Shown one piece after another: positions 1 to 9,716 of a DNA stretch of 64,000 bases. Numbering within the stretch: position 1 is the first letter of the stretch; each line of letters opens with the position of its first letter. This DNA is from Diabrotica undecimpunctata (taxonomy: Eukaryota > Arthropoda > Insecta > Coleoptera > Chrysomelidae), in contig NC_092803.1 of the NCBI RefSeq assembly GCF_040954645.1, forward strand, positions 77,228,263-77,292,262. Direction: 5' to 3'. The translations under genes and the position numbers were made by a program. Under the pieces are notes generated by a model. It was not told the DNA's origin, did no database searches, and was given only the letters and a program-made list of their open reading frames with translations.

Positions 1-869
1 TTAAAAACTATATTTTTATCAACTAACTCATTAATAATAATTAATACAGAAATGTATTTTGTTAGATATGGGCATTTTGCCACGAAAATCTTTTTTGTGG
101 AGAATAAAAGTATTGTTTAATTGACTTCTAATAAGTACTACTGAAACTACTTTAGTTCCACCCGTACGTATCATATTTTCAGTAAGCTTAAACTAAGTGT
201 TAGGTGCCTACGACAATCAGCACAAAGTAGGTACACTGAAAAGTTGCATGAATACTAATAAAGGAAAAAACTAGAAAAATCAAAGAGACAACCCTCATCT
301 TACTTAATGGAGAAAAATGTTTAGCAAACCCATCAACAGAATGTAGCAGGCTCTGGTTACCAATACTCAAAGAAGCAGTTAGGAAGAAGAATAACACAAC
401 ATAAATGGTTTAATAGAAGATCAGACACACACCATCTACAAATAACTACATAAACACACACACAAATCATAATTTGATATCAATCGGAGATACATCACCC
501 AAAGAATTTCAATCCCAAACATGACTATTTGCCAAGATCGAAGCCAAGTAAATCAACATTAAAATTGACTGAGACAAAGCGTCATTTGATAAACAGCTAC
601 AGGTTAATATAAATTCGTATAGTATGTTAAGTACGGACCTGCTCGCGCACATCGTAGTTAAAACCCTACTAATTGTGCGACGGCGTCCCGATCTAACGCA
701 ATCGAATCGAACGCTCCCCATCGACAGAGGGTTGCTTACGCCGAGATGAACAGAGAATGACGACACCCCCGCTTGGATGAAAATATTGTTAAATTATATA
801 AGTTATTATTATACAGTAGTTTGTTGTTTATAGTGTTTGTTTAATAAATTTATACGTGAAATTCTCAAA
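1..869. other. No gene recognised; GC-rich patch
   Basis: AT-rich sequence without a recognisable protein or RNA. About 636-780 is clearly richer in G+C and CpG than its surroundings, with several CG dinucleotides in a row of codon-like text, but no frame gives a family I know. It may be the end of an old repeat or a regulatory patch; I cannot tell which. Confidence 0.4.
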
Positions 870-1790
870 ATCTTTCACCACACGCTTTTCCATAATAATT
901 GTTCAAAATGTGCTCCATCTACTTCCTGACAGTTATGCATCCTATTTCTAAACTCTTAACGTACTCGTTCAAATGTGTCGGGGGAAATTGAACTACATTA
1001 TTTAACAATTCGTTGTTTCAAAATGTCAATATTGTCACGTGCTGTAGCGTAAACTTTAGATTTCAACTATCCCCGCAGAAAAAATCTAATTGTGTGAGGT
1101 CCAATAACAGAGCTGGCCATTCAATCGTAGCTCGTCGTAAAATCTATCTACCACGATATTCTTCATCTAGGTAACGTCTTACCACGCCATAATGATGTGC
1201 AGGAGCACCATCTTGTTTTAACGTTATTTCCAAGTTGCTGAATTCATCTGTATTAATTTCAAGTATTAACGGTTCAATTGCATTTTGTAACATCTAGAGA
1301 TACACTTCACCGGTAAGTTAGTATTGAGAAAAACAGGTCCAACTATGTGGCTTCCCAAACTACCTGCCTAAACATTTATTTTTTTTTCTTGGAAATTGAG
1401 CATGTGTTTCACGAAAGATGTGAGGATTGGTGTCACTCCAATACATCACATTGTGTGTGTTAACATTTCCATTGGGAGAAAAAGTACTTTCGTCATTAAA
1501 ACAAATTGTTTTTATGTAATTGGGTTGTTGGTTAATTTTATTGGACATATTTTCACAGAATTCTAGTCTTCGGTCGGGGTCATCATCTGAAAGTTGGTGC
1601 ACAATTTTTAATTTGCATGGATGAAATTTGTTTTCAGCCAACACTCGGCCTACTGTCTTTTGACTGATTCCATAGATAGATGCAACTTGGGCTGTATAAG
1701 AAGGTTTAGTACCATTTCTGAAATTATGTTAATTTTTTTTTCATCACTAATTTTTGGTCAACTAGATCGTTTGACATCTTAAACACTACC
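870..1790 (-). pseudogene. mariner/Tc1-type transposase relic
   Basis: Read on the minus strand, this is a broken DDE/D transposase of the insect mariner/Tc1 superfamily, which would cut and paste its own element. A helix-turn-helix tail (TAQVASIYGISQKTVGRVLAE) lies near 1630-1700. The longest open piece is 1360-1644, with DDPDRRLEFCE, the first catalytic Asp in CFNDEST, then VNTHNVMYWSDTNPH. After a stop, QDGAPAHHYGVVRRYL carries the second Asp near 1185-1215, and a weak DLTQLDFF carries the third. The C-terminal MEHILNN is near 900. There are several stops and frameshifts, so it cannot be functional. Terminal repeats were not found. Two relatives occur at 36306-37202 and 50690-51707. Confidence 0.85.
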
Positions 1791-3779
1791 TGTTTTTTTA
1801 ACCCTGTACCTGGTCATGTAGCTATTTGGATAAATCAATATAAATAATATAATTTGGATACATCAATGGCTTATAAACTACAACGTCTTTTCAACATTTC
1901 AACAACATCATTACAATCAATCGTGGTTTAATCTCATGTAGAATAATAGGTTACTTAAAAATGTCAGAAAAAAAAAAAACAATTTCAGAACTAATATTTA
2001 GTACTAAACTTAAATTGGGTTATTGCTTATTTATTAACAATTATATTCCACGTGAATTTTTTTAAAATGAATACTGAAAGACAGTAACAGTTTTCGAAAT
2101 AACTTTCAAGCTATTGCAGTATACTTTAAGTAAATATCTATAAAACACATCTATAGAATAAATGATTTCTTCCTTCTTGAGACCGTTTTGAAAATTTGTG
2201 TGTGTGTGTGTTTGTTTTTGTATATTGTTTTCACTAAAAACTTGACATGAGGACATAAATAAGTCAAATAGCACAAAATGAAGCCGCGAACACAAACTGA
2301 AAAGTTGAGCAATGGAGAATTTGACTATTTTTACTTGATCAAATTCAGACCACGAGTCCTTCATTCTAATTGTCAACTAACAGCCATCATCTCGATATCT
2401 CTCGAAGCGACAATAATGGGCGTATTTAAATTTTGTCCCCATCTCCTCCGGCAACAAACCCATAAAAACTACAACGGCCTTTTGTCAACTCAAGGTTCGT
2501 ATTCCTCGTTGGTTTTGATCTCGGCCCGGAACTACTAAGCATTCTTGAGCATAAATTCCGACCAAAAGGAGAGTTTTGGAGTTTTCGACTTCTGTTCGTG
2601 ATAGCAAAGCTTAGAATATTAAATCGCATTGTGACACGAGGGTTTATTTAAGGTACGTAGTTTGTCTATGTCGAGAGATGGGAGACACTAGTTTAAAAAA
2701 TATCGGAATCCTTTAATCTATTTTTGACAAGGATAGAGCTTTGCAATAAAGTTAATACATAGCGCGTATATACTTGATTGCAATTAGAACCAAGTTTGCG
2801 AAGACGATCACGATTGCGATTGTAACTGCGATTATATTAGGAAGTAAACTGAACTTCTTGTTATTAAGAAGTTCCTAACCACCGCTCATAGTAACCTCCG
2901 GCGATCAAACTCGTGAAATATAGATATTAGGTAAACTTAAAAATACGATTAGTTATATATTTCTATACGTCTTACGCATATACTGATCACGAACATTTTT
3001 CCTAAACAAATTAACACTTAAAAATCCGCCTCCACAAAACTAGTATAACAAAAATAAAATTTTTATCTAATATAGTGACAAAAAATAGATCCAACAATAG
3101 TAACAGACAAACTGCAAAATTACAATGGCTGACTTAAAGAAAACTTCTATTTAAAAAATTCTACAACTATGGACCAGAAAAAATCCAAGTTTTAACCACT
3201 TAATTACTTAATTATAATTATTGTGAAGGTAAACGCCAGGAATATAATTATTCAAAAAATTTTTGATTCGACGTGGAAAACATCGGCATTTTCACATTCG
3301 GCAAGCCAATAAGTAAATTTATGTGTGATTTAAATAAAGATCAACCCAACAGCAATATGCCCAGTTTAAATGAAAGTTTCCTCTATCTTTAGTTTTTTAT
3401 GAAAAACCAGATGCACAATAAATTGCATCAGGACTGAACATAGTTCATTCGCACATCAAATACGAAAATAATGCAAATTGACTAGAAATCGTTAAAAACC
3501 ATTAAACACATAATAAAAAATGTCGCTAGCTATTATAAAAAGTCAGACCATAATATTTTCTACCGATAACGTCAGAACCGATGGATTATATAGATAAATT
3601 TGATGATGATACTTAGATTTATTATTCAGGGTAAGATAAAAATAGAAGAAACTCTTGTAGATGCAAAATATGTAAAATCTAGGAGAATCATAATAAATCT
3701 AGGAGACTGATTTGGTTGCAGCCGAATAAAACCCTAAAAATGCAGCTAATAAGGTTAAGATAGCGACGGTAATTATAAT
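1791..3779. other. No gene recognised
   Basis: About 2 kb of AT-rich DNA. The open frames near 2062-2629 overlap each other on both strands and show no family features. A short GT run is near 2197-2212, and a run of TTGCGATTG-like repeats lies near 2800-2835. I see no terminal repeats or RNA gene. Confidence 0.4.
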
Positions 3780-4035
3780 AATCATTAATCATATGGCATT
3801 TTTGCCAAGGAGATACTTTCGGACAGGTTTAGGCGATTATTGCATCTTTAACCCTGTTTCAAGTAGCTAGATCAATGCCCAGGAGGACCGATTGGGTTAC
3901 GTGCCCTCCGAACGGTTCGTATAATTTTTAGAAATGAAAATGTCATTGATGGTGCCGAGAATCAAAATAATACGCTCTGGCTTAGAGGCCAGTATCTTAC
4001 CGCTCAGCTACTACCGTCCTTCCGGCAATAGTGAT
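3780..4035 (-). repeat. tRNA-derived SINE (probable)
   Basis: On the minus strand, TAGCTGAGCGGT near 3998-4012 matches the pol III A box (TRGCNNAGYNGG) at 11 of 12 places. An anticodon-arm-like hairpin follows (CTGGC...GCCAG), and about 40 bases on, TTTTGATTC resembles the B box (GWTCRANNC) at 7 of 9 places. The spacing fits a tRNA-derived head. A non-tRNA body continues to lower coordinates. It is not a tRNA gene, as the acceptor stem and T-loop are degraded. The 3' end is a guess, because I see no poly-A or target duplication. Confidence 0.5.
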
Positions 4036-4394
4036 TTCTAACCTGTGATATAAGAAGGAATCTAAAGAATAAGAAACAAAATGTAGATAATAATCATAAT
4101 TATCACCAATCTTTAAAACAATGGTACCTAAAAAAAGGAAGAGTATTGATACAGAGTGTAATAAATACTTAAATCATTATGTTCTATCAGCATGTGTAGC
4201 CTATCAGAATGATTAAAAATAAATGTAGTTATACTAACCGATTCTAGAACAGCAACGTCAATAATAGTATGTGTATTCTTTAGGTAAGCTAAAACTACAG
4301 GTCCATAGGTAATCGGCAATGATCAGCAATAAACAAAAACAAGAAAAAAATTACTGATAAAGATCACCATTTATTTTTAGCAATGGAGGAAAAC
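4036..4394. other. No gene recognised
   Basis: AT-rich spacer between the SINE and the LINE tail, with only a short unsupported open frame. Confidence 0.4.
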
Positions 4395-4860
4395 ATACTA
4401 ATTTATGTTCATGACATACGGCGCCGAAACACATTTCTTAACTCAGGATAAAGCAACCAAACTAAGAGTAGGCCAAAGACGAATGGAATGCTCACTACTT
4501 GGACTGACTCTCAGAGACAGAGTTAAAAACGAAGAAATAAGAAGAAGGACAAGCGTGATAGATGTCATAGTGCGCATAGCATGACTAAAGTGAAGCTGGG
4601 CGGGCCATGTGGCCAGAGTGAATGACGAGTGGTAGACCTATAAAATTACACTGTATAGACCAGGAGGTGGCAGAAGAAACAGAGGTAGACCACCTAAACA
4701 AAAGGCAGACGACGTCAAAAGAATCGCTGGGCATTGACTGCAGGAAGCTAAAGATAGACAGAACTGAAAAAAAAAAAAAAAAAAAAAAAAGGAAAAGCCT
4801 ATGTTCAACTTTGGAAGCAGAAGGATGGGTGATGATGATGATGAAGTTTAAAATATATAC
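4395..4860 (+). pseudogene. LINE ORF2 tail (CFDP2/RTE-like), 3' end
   Basis: This is the C-terminal end of an endonuclease/reverse-transcriptase LINE, downstream of the RT core. Visible in order: YGAETH near 4420, LLGLTLRDRVKNEEIRRRT near 4495-4550, AGHVARVNDEW near 4600, GGRRNRGRPPK near 4665-4700, then DDVKRIAGH and KDRQN, ending in a GAT repeat at about 4830-4843. This order (LGLTLRDR, WAGHVAR, RRxxGRPP, DDIKxIAG, then a GAT-rich tail) is usual for insect CFDP2-like LINEs. In-frame stops and a run of about 23 A at 4768-4790, which replaces coding sequence kept in the second copy, show it is dead. The 5' part of the LINE is missing, as in most 5'-truncated copies. Confidence 0.85.
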
Positions 4861-5007
4861 ATATTTTAATCATAAAATATTTTGATCTTTTGATTTGGAG
4901 CATGTTGTGTTTGAAACATTTGTTTGAATAGATTCATCTAGACATTTTGCTACAACTATATGTAGCTTCTTCGTAAGTAGGATAAGCTATTAGTAACAGT
5001 AACTCAA
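4614..5007 (+). repeat. Tandem duplication, unit 1
   Basis: The LINE tail plus about 150 bases of its 3' flank (to AACTCAAGG) is repeated directly downstream. Unit 2 runs from 5008 to 5132 and resumes at 9519-9716 after the LTR element. The shared flank (CATTTTGCTACAACTAT, then TAGCTTCTTCGTAAGTA, then GTAACTCAAGG) shows this is a segmental tandem duplication and not two separate LINE insertions. Unit 2 lacks about 60 bases between the GAT repeat and the flank and keeps the coding bases that the A-run replaces in unit 1. Confidence 0.8.
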
Positions 5008-5128
5008 GGCTAGAGTGAATGACGAGTAGTAGACCTAAAAATTTACACTGTGAAGACCAGGAACTGACAGAAGAAACAGAGGTAGACCACCTACATATGG
5101 ACAGACGACGTCAAAAGAATCGTTGTAC

Positions 5129-5132
5129 ATTA
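5129..5132. repeat. Target-site duplication, left copy (ATTA)
   Basis: ATTA precedes the first base of the 5' LTR and occurs again at 9519-9522 after the 3' LTR. The neighbouring tandem unit has a single, slightly diverged site at this place (CATTGACTGC), which supports a 4-bp duplication made at insertion. Confidence 0.8.
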
Positions 5133-5454
5133 TGTTACGATAAATATACTGGCCTAACTTTTATGACTAATTATTCTGTTTTATTGTAGAAATTTCGGTG
5201 GAAGTCTGGAACCAAAATTATGGTGAATGAGCCGGCTAAGCTTCTCGATCTTTCGATGCTGTTCTAGTATATCAGGATTTCGTATATAAATACAACATTT
5301 TTATATGGAGGGACAGTTAATTCTCAAGACCCGCGCACGCGAATTTGTCACGTACGGATATAATAAATTATTGTCAGATAAGTTAAAATAAATAAAGAAA
5401 TAAATTAAATCCGTAAGTGTTATAAATATTGAACCTTTTAATAAATTCACAACA
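5133..5454 (+). repeat. 5' LTR
   Basis: 322 bp from TGTTACGATA to TTCACAACA. It carries the promoter, with a TATA box in the middle, and AATAAA-type poly(A) signals toward its end. Its twin is at 9197-9518, a constant offset of 4064. Confidence 0.93.
5283..5290 (+). promoter_or_regulatory. LTR TATA box
   Basis: TATATAAA inside the 5' LTR, 172 bases before its end, placed as expected for the start of the R region. The same box is at 9347-9354 in the 3' LTR. The transcription start is inferred, not seen. Confidence 0.65.
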
Positions 5455-5456
5455 AA

Positions 5457-5478
5457 TGGTGTCAGAGTGGGATCGAAC
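5457..5478 (+). other. Primer-binding site, tRNA-Leu type
   Basis: Two bases after the 5' LTR, TGGTGTCAGAGTGGGATCGA is the complement of the 3' end of a tRNA-Leu (TGG for the CCA end, then TGTCAG...GTGGGAT...CGAAC), with short gaps against the usual animal tRNA-Leu arm. It would prime minus-strand cDNA. The tRNA identity is from memory of tRNA-Leu sequence and is probable, not certain. Confidence 0.7.
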
Positions 5479-5532
5479 ATAAATTAGACTTATAATAATA
5501 ATACAAGTGAATACGTAAAATAAATTGTGAAA

Positions 5533-8500
5533 ATGGCTACGATTTATGAGCTCACAGTGACGAATTTAAGAAGACATCTCGAAGACAGAGAATTAGCTTC
5601 TACCGGAAAAAAGGCTGAGTTAGTCCAACGACTAAAGAACGCTTTGCTAGAAGAAGGTCTAGATCCAGAGACTTATATATTTGAAGATGCTGTCATCTCG
5701 TCGATTTCGAAATTGGAGAACAAAGTTTCTGACGATATTTCGAAAGTTTCTTCTGATGTAGCCAAAGTTTCCGGTGATATCGCATCATTAGAGAACAAAG
5801 TTTCTGGCGATATTTCGAAAGTTTCCGGCGACATCGCTTCTTTAGAAAGCAAAGTTTCTAACGAGATTTCTTCCCTGGAAAGCAAAGTTTCTGCTAACAT
5901 CTCTTCAGAAATCTCTAAAGTCACTTCTGAGATGTCTGCCCTGGACGATAGAATATCTTCGTTAAAAAACCAAGTTGCTGCCGATAAGTTGGCCTTCGAA
6001 GAAAAGATTAAAGAGATGGAAAGGAAGATGGAAGAAACAGGGACAGCAGAGAGAGGTAACAATCCGATTACAGTGGAGATAAAAGAAGACGAGACGAAAT
6101 TTAAGTTGGAGACACGGCCGAAATTTGAAGGAAGTGGAGGTTCTATTCATGTTAAAGTCCCAACTTTCGACGGAAAATCATCATGGAACAACTACATGAA
6201 ACAGTTCGAATCAGCCGCAAGAGCAAATGGATGGTCTGAAAAAGAAAAGGCTGTAAACCTGACTATCGCTCTTCGAGGAGATGCCTTAGATGTGCTTCAG
6301 ACCATAGCCGTAGAGGAGACCGATGATTTCGAACAACTGAAGAAGAGGTTAAATATGCGATATGGCCACGACCATTTGGAGCATGTATATCAGTCACAGC
6401 TTAAAAATCGTAGACAGAAGAAAGATGAGGCTCTTCAAGAATATGAGGTAGATATTGCCAGATTAGTACGATATGCTTATCCAACAGCTCCCGAAGACAT
6501 GATGGAAAAATTGGCCGTTCAAACGTTTATTGATGGTCTTCGTGATCATGAAATGCAGAGAACACTACGATTAGCTCGTCACAAGACGCTGGTTGATGTC
6601 TTATCCGCCGCCCTCGAATACGAGTCAGCTACGCAGGCCTCTGGTGGGTACAGTAAAGTTAGAACTGTAACAGAGGAAGCAAGAGAATACCGCTGGGATA
6701 TAGACTGCCAAAATGCCTTTGAGACCTTGAAAAAGCATTTAATAACAGCACCAATTTTAGGGTATCCACTGCCAGAAGGAGAGTTCATCTTAGATACGGA
6801 TGCAAGTAATGTGGGAATTGGAGGAGTGCTGTCTCAGATTCAAGGAGGACAGGAACGAGTCCTCGGATATTTTAGTAAAGTTCTTTCAAAACCTGAGCGG
6901 AATTATTGCGTCACGAGAAGAGAACTTCTAGCAGTAGTTAAATCAGTAGAGCACTTCTATCAATACCTCTATGGAAGGAAGTTTTTAATCCGAACCGACC
7001 ATGCCGCCCTTAAGTGGTTGATGCAGTTTAAGAATCCAGAGGGTCAGATAGCCAGGTGGATCGAACGACTCCAAGAATACGATTTTAAGATTGAGCACCG
7101 AGCCGGAGTTAGCCACAGAAATGCTGATTCTCTTTCCAGAAGGCCATGCCCCGCAGAGTGTTCCCACTGCAACAAAACGGAATCCAAGGAAGCGGCAGTG
7201 CTAAGAACGACGATTGTCAACGACGACTGGACGCCTACTAAGATAAGGGAAGAACAAGAGAGAGATCCAGTTATACAGAAAATCCGAAAATGGAAAGAGG
7301 AAAACCGTCGACCACCTTGGCAGGAAATATCAAACCTATGCTCAGTAGTTAAGACGTATTGGGCCCAGTGGGACTCATTTATCATCGAAGATGGCTTGCT
7401 CAAACGAGTCCTGGAAAATGATGACGGTTCAGAGAAAAGAAGACAGTTGGTGATCCCAAAGAGCAGAATAGCCGAAGTACTTCGTCAGTTACACGACAGT
7501 CCATCGGGAGGGCATTTTGGTGTAAGGAAAACCCTTCAGCGAATTCGGGAACGGTTTTATTGGATGAACAGTTCCGACGACGTAAAAGACTGGTGTAAGA
7601 AATGTACTATTTGTGCTACGAGTAACGGGCCTCACCGGAAAAGGAGAGCTCCTATGAGACAATATAATGTTGGAAGCCCGTTTGAAAGAATAGCTTTGGA
7701 CATTGCAGGGCCATTTCCAGAAAGTGAAAATGGGGGCAAGTACATGTTGGTAGTAATGGATTACTTCACTAAGTGGGTCGAGATTTATGCACTTCCAGAC
7801 CAGAAGGCCGCCACCGTTGCAGATAAGTTGATCCAAGAATATATCAGCCGATTTGGAGTGCCTTTGGAGATCCATAGTGACCAAGGCAGGAACTTCGAAA
7901 GTGATCTATTCCAAGGAATATGTGATAGACTAGGCATGAAGAAAACAAGAACTACCGCGTATCATCCGCAATCGGATGGTATGGTAGAACGAATGAATAG
8001 GACAGTTGGCAAGTATTTGACAAAGATGGTGTCCGATCATCAGCGAGACTGGGACCAATACCTTCCGTTCTTCACAATGGCCTACAGATCTGCTGTTAAC
8101 GAATCAACGGGCCAGACACCAGCCAGAGTCCTATTCGGACGCGAAATGCGACTACCTTGTGATCTAGAATTTGGGTGTCGACCTGGAGAAGATGTAGCAG
8201 GTGAAGATTATGTGATCGAATTACGAAGAAGAATGGACGATGTACATGAGTTGGTCCGTTCCCACCTTCAGATCGCTAGCGACCGAATGAAGAAACGGTA
8301 CGATACACAAGCCGAAAAGGGTTGCTTTAAGAAGAACGACAAAGTATGGCTGTATAATCCCAAGAAGCGAAAAGGTTGTTCTCCCAAATTGCAGCAGTTT
8401 TGGGAAGGTCCATACCTCATCATGGAGAAGATCAACGATGTCATCTACCGAATAAGCAAGATTCCGAGGGGAAAGCCGATGATAGTACACCATAACCGGT

Positions 8501-9207
8501 TGGCATCTTTCGAAGGTGACCACGACGTAGATGAAGAAGTGGAAGTAAACCAAGTCCAAGATGTGTCTGACCTCACGTTTGAGGAATTCATGGGTGCCTA
8601 TGGAGGTACCGGTAAAGCGAGACATGGTGTTACCACTGAAGAAAAGCAAGATCTACTCGCGCTCCCCGATGACTACTCGCTGGCCCTTACCATCCCGGCC
8701 AGTATCAAAGACGCACCAGGGTTGGCATCCGTCTTTCGAAGGAAGTTTGGTCGAGTTGCAGAACTTCAATGCCAAGTGCCAGCTCCCGGTAAAACCTTGA
8801 AACTCCAAGATGCATCACGTTACCTTTTCTACCTGGTAACAAAAGACACTGCCCGTGACCAACCTACCTACCGAGATGTATGGGAAGCCTTACTTCAATT
8901 GAGAGGGCACGTACTAGAGTCCGACGTGCAAAAGTTAGCCATGCCAAAGTTGGAGTGCCGCCAATTAGATTGGAGGGTTATCCGAAATATGGTGGAGGAG
9001 ATCTTTAAAGACACCGAAGTCCAGGTGTTAGTCTGTTGCAATCCGCATAGTTACTGGTGCGGAGAGAAAACCGTCCCTTGTCATTTTTATACAACTGGAA
9101 GTTGTAAAAGAGGGTCCAGTTGCCGATACCAGCATACAGTTCCGGTTCCAGTCCCGACAAGGTTCCAGGAGGAACCATCTTTTAAGAGGGGGGCAATGTT
9201 ACGATAA
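5533..9207 (+). CDS. Gag-RNase H-integrase polyprotein with SAP, macro-like and CCCH domains
   Basis: Start chosen at the ATG at 5533 (MATIYEL); the stop lies 11 bases inside the 3' LTR, giving 1224 codons. Residues 1-45 form a SAP-like DNA-binding motif (LRRHLEDRELASTGKKAELV). 56-166 are a heptad coiled coil (repeated SKVSGDIASLE). 208-366 are the Gag core (TFDGKSSW). Near 376-390 Gag passes straight into the RT thumb/connection (RWDIDCQNAF); zinc knuckle, protease and RT palm are absent without loss of frame. RNase H is at 417-536 with all four acidic residues (DTDAS, RRELL, RTDH, NADSLSR). Integrase has an HHCC finger at 650-697, a D,D-35-E core at 717-873 and a GPY module near 958-993. 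Residues 1037-1167 resemble the ADP-ribosyl-glycohydrolase OARD1/TARG1 macro domain (FRRKFG, YLFYLVTK, PTYRDVWEAL), and 1183-1201 are a CCCH finger (C-x7-C-x5-C-x3-H). Confidence 0.9.
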   Translation: MATIYELTVTNLRRHLEDRELASTGKKAELVQRLKNALLEEGLDPETYIFEDAVISSISKLENKVSDDISKVSSDVAKVSGDIASLENKVSGDISKVSGDIASLESKVSNEISSLESKVSANISSEISKVTSEMSALDDRISSLKNQVAADKLAFEEKIKEMERKMEETGTAERGNNPITVEIKEDETKFKLETRPKFEGSGGSIHVKVPTFDGKSSWNNYMKQFESAARANGWSEKEKAVNLTIALRGDALDVLQTIAVEETDDFEQLKKRLNMRYGHDHLEHVYQSQLKNRRQKKDEALQEYEVDIARLVRYAYPTAPEDMMEKLAVQTFIDGLRDHEMQRTLRLARHKTLVDVLSAALEYESATQASGGYSKVRTVTEEAREYRWDIDCQNAFETLKKHLITAPILGYPLPEGEFILDTDASNVGIGGVLSQIQGGQERVLGYFSKVLSKPERNYCVTRRELLAVVKSVEHFYQYLYGRKFLIRTDHAALKWLMQFKNPEGQIARWIERLQEYDFKIEHRAGVSHRNADSLSRRPCPAECSHCNKTESKEAAVLRTTIVNDDWTPTKIREEQERDPVIQKIRKWKEENRRPPWQEISNLCSVVKTYWAQWDSFIIEDGLLKRVLENDDGSEKRRQLVIPKSRIAEVLRQLHDSPSGGHFGVRKTLQRIRERFYWMNSSDDVKDWCKKCTICATSNGPHRKRRAPMRQYNVGSPFERIALDIAGPFPESENGGKYMLVVMDYFTKWVEIYALPDQKAATVADKLIQEYISRFGVPLEIHSDQGRNFESDLFQGICDRLGMKKTRTTAYHPQSDGMVERMNRTVGKYLTKMVSDHQRDWDQYLPFFTMAYRSAVNESTGQTPARVLFGREMRLPCDLEFGCRPGEDVAGEDYVIELRRRMDDVHELVRSHLQIASDRMKKRYDTQAEKGCFKKNDKVWLYNPKKRKGCSPKLQQFWEGPYLIMEKINDVIYRISKIPRGKPMIVHHNRLASFEGDHDVDEEVEVNQVQDVSDLTFEEFMGAYGGTGKARHGVTTEEKQDLLALPDDYSLALTIPASIKDAPGLASVFRRKFGRVAELQCQVPAPGKTLKLQDASRYLFYLVTKDTARDQPTYRDVWEALLQLRGHVLESDVQKLAMPKLECRQLDWRVIRNMVEEIFKDTEVQVLVCCNPHSYWCGEKTVPCHFYTTGSCKRGSSCRYQHTVPVPVPTRFQEEPSFKRGAMLR
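9184..9193 (+). promoter_or_regulatory. Polypurine tract
   Basis: AAGAGGGGGG followed by CAA just before the 3' LTR, the plus-strand primer in LTR elements. It lies inside the ORF and is also read as codons. Confidence 0.8.
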
Positions 9208-9518
9208 ATATACTGGCCTAACTTTTATGACTAATTATTCTGTTTTATTGTAGAAATTTCGGTGGAAGTCTGGAACCAAAATTATGGTGAATGAGCCGGC
9301 TAAGCTTCTCGATCTTTCGATGCTGTTCTAGTATATCAGGATTTCGTATATAAATACAACATTTTTATATGGAGGGACAGTTAATTCTCAAGACCCGCGC
9401 ACGCGAATTTGTCACGTACGGATATAATAAATTATTGTCAGATAAGTTAAAATAAATAAAGAAATAAATTAAATCCGTAAGTGTTATAAATATTGAACCT
9501 TTTAATAAATTCACAACA
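9197..9518 (+). repeat. 3' LTR
   Basis: 322 bp, apparently base-for-base the same as the 5' LTR. It is followed by ATTA (9519-9522), the right copy of the target duplication, and then by the remainder of LINE tail unit 2. Confidence 0.93.
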
Positions 9519-9716
9519 ATTAACTGCAGGAAGTTCAAGATAGACAGAACTGGAAGAAATTAGGGAAAGCCTATGTTTATTTTTGGAAGCAAAAGGATGG
9601 GTGATGATTTTTGTTTGAAACATCTGTTTCTATAGATTCATCTCGACATTTTGCTACAACTATGTATAGCTTTTTCGTAAGTAAGATAGGCTGTTAGTGA
9701 CGGTAACTCAAGGTCT

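Larger units (their letters stand above)
5133..9518 (+). mobile_element. Ty3/gypsy LTR retrotransposon, complete, lacking RT
   Basis: A 4386-bp element bounded by 322-bp LTRs that start TG and end CA, flanked by the 4-bp duplication ATTA. It has a primer-binding site complementary to tRNA-Leu, one long ORF and a polypurine tract. By eye the two LTRs show no difference, so insertion was very recent. The ORF lacks protease and the fingers/palm of RT, so this copy cannot make its own cDNA and was presumably mobilised by an autonomous relative. There is no envelope-like gene. Confidence 0.93.
5008..9716 (+). repeat. Tandem duplication, unit 2, split by LTR element
   Basis: Second copy of the LINE-tail segment. 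It holds GTGAATGACGAG, GGTAGACCACCTA and GACGTCAAAAGAATCG before the LTR element, then ACTGCAGGAAG, GATAGACAGAACTGG and GGAAAGCCTATG after it. The LINE reading is interrupted exactly at the target site, which fixes the order of events: LINE insertion, tandem duplication, LTR element insertion. Confidence 0.8.

Noticed and set aside
5673..8649. Several minus-strand frames under the LTR element ORF
   Set aside because: They are antisense shadows of a well-supported plus-strand polyprotein.
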